Part shown: positions 7,499 through 14,084 of the stretch, one piece after another | How the letters are laid out: every line of letters starts with the position of its first letter | Numbering within the stretch: position 1 is the stretch's first letter | Assembly: GCA_964607865.1 (NCBI GenBank) | Contig: CAZSLZ010000069.1 | Location: 1 to 16,683, forward strand | Origin: CAZSLZ01 sp964607865 | GTDB lineage: Bacteria > Vulcanimicrobiota > JAJTBE01 > CAZSLZ01 | Reading direction: 5' to 3' | DNA length: 16,683 nucleotides | Notes under the pieces: model-generated | What the model saw: only the letters and a program-made list of their open reading frames with translations | Databases searched by the model: none | Told to the model about the DNA's origin: nothing | Program-made: the position numbers and the translations under genes

Positions 7499-8989
7499 AT
7501 GAGCAATATTACCACCACCGATAATTGGACCAGTCTGTTTATTGAGGAGCTTAAAACTGTAAACAACGCTTCAGCCCTGTTAAAAAAGGTCAGGGAATAC
7601 AAAGAACAGATATCGCTAAAAAACATAGATTTCTTTCTTTACAGCGAAGATCTGGGAGCTTTTTTCTTTCCCGAAACCGATGAAAAGAATTCTTACAGAA
7701 ATACTTTTAAAAATATAACCGGCAAAATCCATGATCTCTCACCGACCCCGGACAAACTGGAGGAATTGGAAACCAGGCTCAAACAGGAGATTAACAGCCA
7801 TATCTCACTGAGGGCAATAAAATTCAATAATAAATTTTTCGGCTTCATGCTTATAGAAACCGAACCTGAGATAAAGAATCACAATATCAGAAACCTCGCC
7901 TTATTGCTTTGCGACAGCTTGATAAGCTCGTTTTCTAAAAACCAGCTCATCGAAAAACTGCACCTGGAGAAAAAAGTTCTGGAAAACAACATGGTTCAGA
8001 ATGAAAACTTGAAATTACTGGGAGAAAGCATCGCCGGGCTTACACATGATCTGAACAATGTTTTCACCGGGGTAACCGGTTTTTCCCAACTTATTGAAAT
8101 GTTCGAAGAGGACCCGGAAATTCTGGATTCAGTTTCGGAAATCTCCAAGGTATCTCACCAGGGAAAAGAACTGGTCAACTACATTTCGAAAACCAAGAAA
8201 ATTAGCCCCGCGGAAAATGAATCCAGTGTGGATATTAACCAGGTGATTCAGGAAACCACCCTGCACAGCAAGCAAATTATTGAACAACTTTACCCGGGTA
8301 CTTCTGTAGAATCTCATTTCGAACTTGAACTGGGCGCCACCACCAATGTTGCCACCCAGCCTGGGTTAATAAACCAATTATTTTCCCACATCTTTACCCG
8401 GTTTATCAAATCAGAAAAAGATATAATAAAAGTAACCACCAGCCAGGAGAGGGAAAAAACCCTGGTAACCATAGACGCCGGTTCTTCAGGCCATGCTCCT
8501 GTAAAATTGACAGATACACAAACAGAACCCGATTTCCCCGGCAGCCTGTTGTTCTACCTTTTGTCTGAACAACTGAATTTTGATTTCAAACTGAACCCGT
8601 CATCAATTAACATTACTTTTCCTGCTGACAAAGTTTCCCCTGAAATACTGGCGGACCTGAATATTCTGTTTTATGATGCCGATGAACTGATAACCGGCTT
8701 GTATAAAAAGATCTTAAAACAACTTGAAATTGAAGGAAAAGTTTGCGAATCCGATTCTGAATTCAAAGAGGAGCTTAAAACGGGAAAATATAACCGAGTA
8801 TTATTAGACCTCGATCTGGCTGTAAATTTGGAAGAAGGTTTGTTCAGCCGGAATGAAAAAACTGTGTTAACCACAGGCTGGGGCAAATTCATTAAAATCG
8901 AGGAAACGATGAAAACCCTTTCCTTTCAGCCTGACACTTTCCTTGCAAAACCTTTTACCATTAATTTTCTTATAAAAACCCTGGCTTAA
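7499..8989 (+). CDS. Histidine kinase-like protein with degenerate ATPase region and C-terminal receiver
   Basis: A 496-residue soluble signalling protein with no membrane segment. Residues about 10-150 look like a GAF-type sensor domain, followed by a coiled-coil stretch (about 150-175). A HisKA-like dimerisation helix follows with the phosphoacceptor motif GLTHDLNN (H183). The region where an HATPase domain belongs (about 244-376) lacks recognisable N-box and G-box motifs: the N-box position reads INQLFSHIFTRF and the G1 position reads TIDAGSSG. A receiver-like domain closes the protein (about 386-496) with D393, phosphoacceptor D437 (VLLDLDL), T458/T459 and K484 (LAKPF). The second acid of the usual pair is Ala394. 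GGAGGA lies six bases before the ATG. It is probably cotranscribed with the nucleoside kinase. Its stop shares TTAA with the convergent beta-lactamase-like gene. I infer a phosphotransfer or scaffold role rather than autokinase activity. Confidence 0.8.
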   Translation: MSNITTTDNWTSLFIEELKTVNNASALLKKVREYKEQISLKNIDFFLYSEDLGAFFFPETDEKNSYRNTFKNITGKIHDLSPTPDKLEELETRLKQEINSHISLRAIKFNNKFFGFMLIETEPEIKNHNIRNLALLLCDSLISSFSKNQLIEKLHLEKKVLENNMVQNENLKLLGESIAGLTHDLNNVFTGVTGFSQLIEMFEEDPEILDSVSEISKVSHQGKELVNYISKTKKISPAENESSVDINQVIQETTLHSKQIIEQLYPGTSVESHFELELGATTNVATQPGLINQLFSHIFTRFIKSEKDIIKVTTSQEREKTLVTIDAGSSGHAPVKLTDTQTEPDFPGSLLFYLLSEQLNFDFKLNPSSINITFPADKVSPEILADLNILFYDADELITGLYKKILKQLEIEGKVCESDSEFKEELKTGKYNRVLLDLDLAVNLEEGLFSRNEKTVLTTGWGKFIKIEETMKTLSFQPDTFLAKPFTINFLIKTLA

Positions 8990-9969
8990 TTGTCATTTTC
9001 ATAATAATCAAATATGATGCTTGCAATGGCAGCGTATTTGCTTTTCAGTTTATTAATGTCTTCTTTTATATTTTTGCCCATTATGGTTATAACCACGGTA
9101 CAGTTTCTACCATAAATTACAGCGGAATCATTCAGAACTGATTCGGTAGAAGAGGTTTTAACAGCTATTTCATAATTGTCAGGTATCATGGAAGGAATCC
9201 CGCTTCTTGCTTGCTGTGCTTTTAAAAGTAACAGCATCCGGTTTGAAGCTATGGAGGATACCACGCTTCTTTCAGCTATTTTTTTCATAAGCCTGTTCAT
9301 CGCCCGGGGGGTTGCATAATTGAGCCCATCGAAGTTCTGGTCAAGAATATCAGGCAAAGGCTTTAAATTTCTGCTTTCTATGTGGTTGGCAATTTCCACC
9401 GGGGTATAGGTTTTATAAATTTTGTTGATCAAACCGAACATAACCCTTATAATATCATTATAATTCAGGTTAACCTGCATTTCACAATCTGTAATATTAT
9501 GATTCTGCAGTTGTTGATTTATATTATCCAGCCCTATCTGCTGAATAAGGAGGTTGGAAGCAGTAAAATCATCGGCAACAACCATGAGTTTGCACAAGGT
9601 ATCCAGGTCAACTTCACTGCCCGCCCCGAGGAGGCTTATACTGGTAGGGTTCCACACCCTGTCTTTCTTATCTACAACAATCTCCTTGTTGGGGTCAACA
9701 CCGCTGTCTTCAACCATCTGATAATATGTAACCATTGCAGGCACAGCAACCATGGAGTATAAAAAGAAAGGTTCATCGCCGTTTATGGAAAAATTTCTGC
9801 CTGTTTTCATTTCATAAACCGCAATACCGATTTCTCCATCTATAGTTCCCAGAATCAGCTTCAGGTCCCCGTTTAATTCATCGGGAGGGGCGATATCTGC
9901 AGCGCCGGCAAGGTTGACCGGGGAGCAGAAGAATAATATTATTAATATGAATATATGAAGATTTTTCAT
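8986..9969 (-). CDS. Secreted class A beta-lactamase-like protein, probably inactive
   Basis: A 327-residue exported protein of the beta-lactamase2/class A serine-hydrolase fold. The signal peptide is residues 1-23 (MKNLHIFILIILFF... to AGA). Fold landmarks are MVVADDFTASNLLI (129-142), YATPRAM (218-224) and AVKTSSTESVLND (269-281). The active-site motifs are altered. SxxK is S72-M-V-A75, so the general-base lysine is missing. SDN is A132-D-D. KTG is KTS (271-273). No omega-loop Glu motif is recognisable. Ordinary beta-lactamase or peptidase activity is therefore unlikely; a cell-wall or ligand-binding role is inference. I choose the ATG at 9969 because AGGAG lies eight bases before it, whereas the upstream GTG (9978) overlaps that site. 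The same site lies in a possible mRNA hairpin. Confidence 0.82.
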   Translation of the reverse strand: MKNLHIFILIILFFCSPVNLAGAADIAPPDELNGDLKLILGTIDGEIGIAVYEMKTGRNFSINGDEPFFLYSMVAVPAMVTYYQMVEDSGVDPNKEIVVDKKDRVWNPTSISLLGAGSEVDLDTLCKLMVVADDFTASNLLIQQIGLDNINQQLQNHNITDCEMQVNLNYNDIIRVMFGLINKIYKTYTPVEIANHIESRNLKPLPDILDQNFDGLNYATPRAMNRLMKKIAERSVVSSIASNRMLLLLKAQQARSGIPSMIPDNYEIAVKTSSTESVLNDSAVIYGRNCTVVITIMGKNIKEDINKLKSKYAAIASIIFDYYENDN

Positions 9970-9975
9970 CAAATT

Positions 9976-9999
9976 CACTCCTGTGATATTTTGGGAGTG
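9976..9999 (-). promoter_or_regulatory. Inverted repeat able to pair with the ribosome binding site of the beta-lactamase-like gene
   Basis: On the mRNA strand, CACUCC and GGAGUG are perfect complements separated by 12 bases. The 3' arm contains the AGGAG ribosome binding site of the gene starting at 9969. The six-base stem could therefore hide that site. It is short and has a long loop, so it may be only marginally stable. Confidence 0.4.
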
Positions 10000-10077
10000 T
10001 TTTCAATTGTGAGATAAAAAATCCTCCAGAATCAATCATAACAAATTAAAAAAAATAAATAACTAATAGAAAATTAA

Positions 10078-10093
10078 ACAGGAAATTTTCTGT
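10078..10093. promoter_or_regulatory. Imperfect palindrome in the divergent gap, possible operator
   Basis: ACAGGAAATTTTCTGT is symmetric except for one base pair in each half. It lies in the 198-bp AT-rich gap between the divergent beta-lactamase-like and propeller genes, 75-90 bases before the plus-strand ATG. No convincing promoter hexamer pair could be assigned on either strand in this gap. The order ACAG...CTGT is the reverse of a LexA box. Confidence 0.3.
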
Positions 10094-10167
10094 TAAGAAT
10101 GAATTTTAAAGCATCTGTATTTTAATGTCTATTTTTTCAAAATTCTCACCGAGAGGAGTATTTAAAT

Positions 10168-12408
10168 ATGAGAGATTTCCCATTAAAAACCAAGGTGGTT
10201 TTAGTTCTGGTTTGTATGTATCTGTTTTTATTTGCCCCGGAATCAGTCCTTGCCCAGCAGGAGGCCATAAAAATCAGCAACTTCATAAACGAAGACGGTT
10301 TAATCACCGGTAAACTCAGTTGTATAAAGGCTGACCCCGGCGACTGGATATGGGTGGGCGCCCGGGAATTTAATAATAACGATGTGGGTGGTTTTTCAAT
10401 TATAAACGCAAATGACCATATTTTAACCTATAACCAAAATGACGGCCTGGCTTCCAACGCCATAAACGACATTGAATTCGATCTCAGGAACAATATTATC
10501 TGGTTTGCTACCCCAGAAGGCCTGTCTGCCTGGAATATGACTGACGGAACCTGGCAGACTTATAATGATACCAACAGTGGCTTAAAGGAAAACAATGTAA
10601 CCTGTATTTATATGGATTCCGAAGGAAACAAGATTCTGGGAACCATGGGTGGGGGCCTGTTTCAGCTTAACAACAGCGACGATGAAATTGTAAGCCTGAA
10701 AACTCCGGTAAACAATATAACCGGAATTATTATAGACAGCAGGGAAAATCTCTGGGTTTCTTCTCATGAAGGTTTGGCATACCGCCAGGATGGAGTATGG
10801 GTAAATTTTAACAGCGAAAATTCAGCCCTGGTGGAAAACAGAATTGAAGCCATAGTTGAAGCTCCTGACAAGACCATCATGGGGGCAACACAAAAAGGGA
10901 TTGTCATGTTTGACGGCATATCCTGGAATATAATGGATACCAGCAACAGTGACCTGCCAATCGATCAGATTACAGATTTATTTATTGATAAACATAATAC
11001 CATCTGGGTTTCGACTTGGGGAGGCGGGCTTTGCCGCCTGGACGATAAAAACCGCCTGATAAAAACTTACAGCCGGAAGAACTCGGAAATTCTGGATAAC
11101 CGGATTAATTCGGTGACCATGGATAACCGTGGAGACATCTGGGCGTGCACTGCAAGAGGAGTAAGCCAGATTCATCTTATGGCAGCCCCCGCCGATACCT
11201 ATAACCTTTTCGGCATCAACAGGCAGGGTTACGAATGGAATAACAAATCGGAGAACGAAGATATCACCCTGAAAGCCGGCCTTGCCAGAAACCATTACGG
11301 CGAAGTGGTGTGGGACTGGTGTGCTTTCAGAACACCGGAAGGCTTTGATTTGATAGAGCCTGCCATTACCCTGGAAGAGGATGTATTCGGCAACAGATGG
11401 TTAAATATCGGTGGAAACTTTGAAACCGCATTTTTTGTGCAGAACTTCATCACCAAAGGCACTTTTGAACGCATAAAAACCCGCCCATACAAGGCTTATC
11501 CCTTCCCCGCCGAGTTCGACCCCACGGTAAAAGTATATCTTACTTCCAGCGATTTAATACCCGGCAACAACCAGGAAATTAAGGAATTGGCAGAATCATT
11601 AATACAGAATTCTTCCAGAGGAGATATGCTGCTTACCGCCAACGACATCTTATTTTCGAAATATTTTGCAAATATGCCCTATAAACTTTCAGGCAAACTT
11701 CAGGCAAAAGAAGCTATATGTAAGAACCCCCGTGAAGACATTTGCAGAACCCCCCTAGAGGTAGTAAGGGATAATGCAGGGATCAGCTATTCAAAAAACC
11801 GGCTGGCCTGTTCGATGTTAAAATCGGTGGGAATTCCCGCCCGCCTTATTGACAACGGTGAACACTATCTTGGCGAAGCCTACATAGAAGGAAAAGGATG
11901 GATCCCCTTCGATCTTACATATCCTGTATATGCCCTGAATCGTGGCCTGGGCGACCGCCTGCAGTTTCCCTTTGAGCTTGATGATAAAAGATTCGGGGTA
12001 ATTGCAATTTCCACATCAAAAGACAACATAAAAACTTTTGTATGGGAGCCAAAGGTTAAAGCAGTCCTTTACGGCGGAGATAATGTAATAAAGGAAATAA
12101 AAAAGATTGAGAACTTCAGGCAAAGTAATTTCCTGCTTGTGTTGCCTGCTACCGAAGAGATTCTTCCTGTGGAAAGCAGGATTCCAGTGGCTGATAATGT
12201 TTTGCTTACAGTAAGAAAAGAAGAAAATGAATATTTACTCAAATTCTATGACCAGAATAATAAGATTTTCCAGAAAACTCCCCTTGAAAAATTCAATAAA
12301 CCCACAGAAGTGTATGTGGGAAGCAATGTTCAGATTAAATTCATACCCCAGAAAATAGGAAAATACATATTGTTCAGAATTATTGAATGGGAGATTATGG
12401 AAGAATAA
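10168..12408 (+). CDS. Secreted seven-bladed propeller / transglutaminase-like protein with Cys-to-Ser change
   Basis: A 746-residue exported protein. After a signal peptide (about 1-29, ending VLAQ), seven repeats of the two-component-regulator propeller type (Reg_prop-like) occur at about 50, 97, 142, 184, 225, 267 and 312. They follow a pattern such as ITDLFIDKHNTIWVSTWGGG and INSVTMDNRGDIWACTARG, enough for one seven-bladed beta-propeller. A transglutaminase-like domain follows (about 465-590): TPLEVVRDNAGIS, GIPARLI, HYLGEAYIEGKGWIPFD. H566 and D582 fit the catalytic His and Asp, but the position of the catalytic Cys is Ser540 (codon AGC at 11785). C548 nearby is out of register. The C-terminal 140 residues are unassigned. 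GAGAGGAG lies nine bases before the ATG. The protein is likely periplasmic or extracellular and may bind protein or peptide rather than cut or crosslink it. Confidence 0.85.
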   Translation: MRDFPLKTKVVLVLVCMYLFLFAPESVLAQQEAIKISNFINEDGLITGKLSCIKADPGDWIWVGAREFNNNDVGGFSIINANDHILTYNQNDGLASNAINDIEFDLRNNIIWFATPEGLSAWNMTDGTWQTYNDTNSGLKENNVTCIYMDSEGNKILGTMGGGLFQLNNSDDEIVSLKTPVNNITGIIIDSRENLWVSSHEGLAYRQDGVWVNFNSENSALVENRIEAIVEAPDKTIMGATQKGIVMFDGISWNIMDTSNSDLPIDQITDLFIDKHNTIWVSTWGGGLCRLDDKNRLIKTYSRKNSEILDNRINSVTMDNRGDIWACTARGVSQIHLMAAPADTYNLFGINRQGYEWNNKSENEDITLKAGLARNHYGEVVWDWCAFRTPEGFDLIEPAITLEEDVFGNRWLNIGGNFETAFFVQNFITKGTFERIKTRPYKAYPFPAEFDPTVKVYLTSSDLIPGNNQEIKELAESLIQNSSRGDMLLTANDILFSKYFANMPYKLSGKLQAKEAICKNPREDICRTPLEVVRDNAGISYSKNRLACSMLKSVGIPARLIDNGEHYLGEAYIEGKGWIPFDLTYPVYALNRGLGDRLQFPFELDDKRFGVIAISTSKDNIKTFVWEPKVKAVLYGGDNVIKEIKKIENFRQSNFLLVLPATEEILPVESRIPVADNVLLTVRKEENEYLLKFYDQNNKIFQKTPLEKFNKPTEVYVGSNVQIKFIPQKIGKYILFRIIEWEIMEE

Positions 12409-12430
12409 TAAACCGATTTTTACTTTAAAA

Positions 12431-12464
12431 GGAGAAGGGGTTTTCCCCTTCTCCCCATTTTTTT
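12431..12464 (+). terminator. Strong intrinsic terminator after the propeller gene
   Basis: A perfect 10-bp stem, GGAGAAGGGG pairing with CCCCTTCTCC around a TTTT loop, is followed by CCA and seven T residues. It starts 22 bp after the stop of the propeller/transglutaminase gene. The other strand has a shorter T run (TTTT) after the same stem, so it could be weakly bidirectional. It lies only 25 bp before the next gene's start codon, leaving no room for a promoter in between. Confidence 0.9.
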
Positions 12465-12489
12465 AGAATGACAGGGCAGGGAGTTGACC

Positions 12490-13584
12490 ATGCCAGATAA
12501 ATTGCCTCCTGAAAATGACCAGGTTAACAATGAATTATTGAAAAAGCTTGTCGGAGAAACCCCGGAAGACAAAATGGAACAGATTTATTCCGACCAACTG
12601 GAGCTATCCAAATATAAAAAAATCAACTGGAACGAATATTTACCCCCGGGAGCCCAACAGAAACTTCACGACGGCTTTTTTAACTCATTGATTATAGATT
12701 TGAAAAAAGCGCTCAGGAAAGACAGAAATAATAAAGCACTGAAATTTGCCATTGGGCTGGCATTGGCAGGAAAGGGAAAGGCAAAGGAAGCAGCAGCAAT
12801 TATCTGCCAGGTTAAAGATTTTCCCAGGCTTGAAGGTATCAAATTTTTTCTTTTTCAAAGATATGAAACCTGGCTGGAACTTATAGAGCACTTGTTAGCC
12901 CGGGGTGAAACATTGATGTCTATCGAATTGATGAACAGCCTGCCCAAGGGTTATGTCCCACCTAAAAAATTTAAAAAAATCTACGATAAGATTGTCAAAA
13001 AAATTAATTATAAGGTCAGCCATAATAAAATTGGAGAAGGCGACTGGTGGTATTTTATAATCGCCCCTTTGTCCACAAAATTATCTATAGTAGTTGCATT
13101 GGGAGCGATAATGCTTCTGGCATTGATTTTTTACCTGAATATCCCCAGGATATCCAATTATTATTTAGAGCTGGGAAAACAGGAATATTTAAGGGGTATT
13201 TTAACCATTAACCATCTGGTAATAAATCGAGACGAATCAACACTGGCTCAAATTCCAGGAAATGCAAGAAAATTTGCTGTTGAATATAAATATCCCGGTG
13301 ATCAAAAATTACCGAAGAATTATCTTAATAATTCCATAAAAATGGCGAAAAAAGCTCTGGACATTGAACCAGACAATTATCAGGCTCAAATACTTATGAT
13401 TCTGGCAAATAAAATGCTTCTGAATTTCGAAGAAAATGCTCAGGCATATCAACAAAGGCTACAGGTTATTGCAAATTTGAAAAGTCAATATAAATTCCCA
13501 CCTTTTGTGAATTTAAAAGAAGAATTTGAAAAGTATGAAAAGGAAAGGAAAAAAATTCTCAGGGGAGAGTTAAAACAGTTGTGA
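12490..13584 (+). CDS. Bitopic membrane protein with TPR-like helices on both sides
   Basis: A 364-residue protein of unknown function with one membrane helix at about 197-217 (LSIVVALGAIMLLALIFYL). The roughly 195-residue N-terminal part is charged, predicted cytoplasmic and helical, with a possible TPR-like stretch (about 65-105). The C-terminal part, outside the membrane, has a TPR-like pair of helices near residues 280-320 (MAKKALDIEPDNYQAQILM). There is no signal peptide or catalytic motif. I choose the ATG at 12490 because GGGAG lies six bases before it; an in-frame TTG at 12484 is next to that site. Its stop overlaps the GTG of the prepilin-like gene (GTGA), so the two are probably coupled and may work together in pilus or secretion assembly. 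That functional link is inference. The gene follows a terminator closely. Confidence 0.72.
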   Translation: MPDKLPPENDQVNNELLKKLVGETPEDKMEQIYSDQLELSKYKKINWNEYLPPGAQQKLHDGFFNSLIIDLKKALRKDRNNKALKFAIGLALAGKGKAKEAAAIICQVKDFPRLEGIKFFLFQRYETWLELIEHLLARGETLMSIELMNSLPKGYVPPKKFKKIYDKIVKKINYKVSHNKIGEGDWWYFIIAPLSTKLSIVVALGAIMLLALIFYLNIPRISNYYLELGKQEYLRGILTINHLVINRDESTLAQIPGNARKFAVEYKYPGDQKLPKNYLNNSIKMAKKALDIEPDNYQAQILMILANKMLLNFEENAQAYQQRLQVIANLKSQYKFPPFVNLKEEFEKYEKERKKILRGELKQL

Positions 13585-14084
13585 ACAGATTATGTTTTAA
13601 AAGAAACCTGAAAAACAGCAGGGGGTTTTCGCTGCTGGACATTTTCATAGTTCTGGCCATAGTTGTTGCCATTTATTTTATTGCAATTCAAGCCAGGGAC
13701 AAATATTATAATTTTATTGTAAAATCTCAGGCAATCAAATTGATAATTAACCTTGAAAACTTGAAGAGCGATGCTATTGCCAAAACAAAAAACACCCACA
13801 TTACTTTCCGGCCTGTGGACGGCCCTTATACCAATTACACAATTACCGATGAATTGGGCGAAACAGCTACCCATGAATTATCAGGAAGTGTTAAAATGAT
13901 TAATACAAACGGTTTTATAATTAATCATAAGATATATGCCAACGCCTTCGGACAATTCTGTGACGAGGATGGAAAAGAATTGGTCAAACCAAACCCCGGT
14001 TTATTGATTTTTTTCAGTGATAAAGCTTCTGAGCTCACTATATTAAGAATAGATCTGGAAACCGAAAAAATACAGATGGATTAA
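13581..14084 (+). CDS. Prepilin-like protein, GspH/FimT type
   Basis: A 167-residue protein with a type IV prepilin N-terminus: a basic 15-residue leader ending SRG, then FSLLDIFIVLAIVVAIYFIA. Prepilin peptidase would cut between G15 and F16. Position +5 of the mature protein is Asp (D20) instead of the near-invariant Glu. The stretch after the helix (AIKLIINLENLKSDAIAKTK) resembles minor pseudopilins of the GspH/FimT kind. The globular part has one cysteine in FCDEDG. The start is GTG at 13581, overlapping the previous stop. The nearest purine-rich site (GGGGAG) is about 13 bases upstream, rather far, so translation probably relies on coupling. Its stop shares TTAA with the convergent kinase gene. 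No pilus motor or secretin gene is in the window. Confidence 0.8.
   Translation: MNRLCFKRNLKNSRGFSLLDIFIVLAIVVAIYFIAIQARDKYYNFIVKSQAIKLIINLENLKSDAIAKTKNTHITFRPVDGPYTNYTITDELGETATHELSGSVKMINTNGFIINHKIYANAFGQFCDEDGKELVKPNPGLLIFFSDKASELTILRIDLETEKIQMD

Noticed and set aside
9382..9762. A 126-codon open frame on the plus strand inside the beta-lactamase-like gene.
   Set aside because: It is antisense to a gene with a signal peptide, family motifs and a ribosome site, and its product resembles no family I know.
8986..9969. A functional beta-lactamase resistance gene.
   Set aside because: The SxxK lysine, SDN serine and asparagine, and KTG glycine are all changed, and no omega-loop Glu is recognisable.
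10078..10093. A LexA (SOS) box.
   Set aside because: The half-sites are ACAG...CTGT, the reverse order of the enterobacterial CTGT...ACAG box, and the neighbouring genes are not SOS genes.
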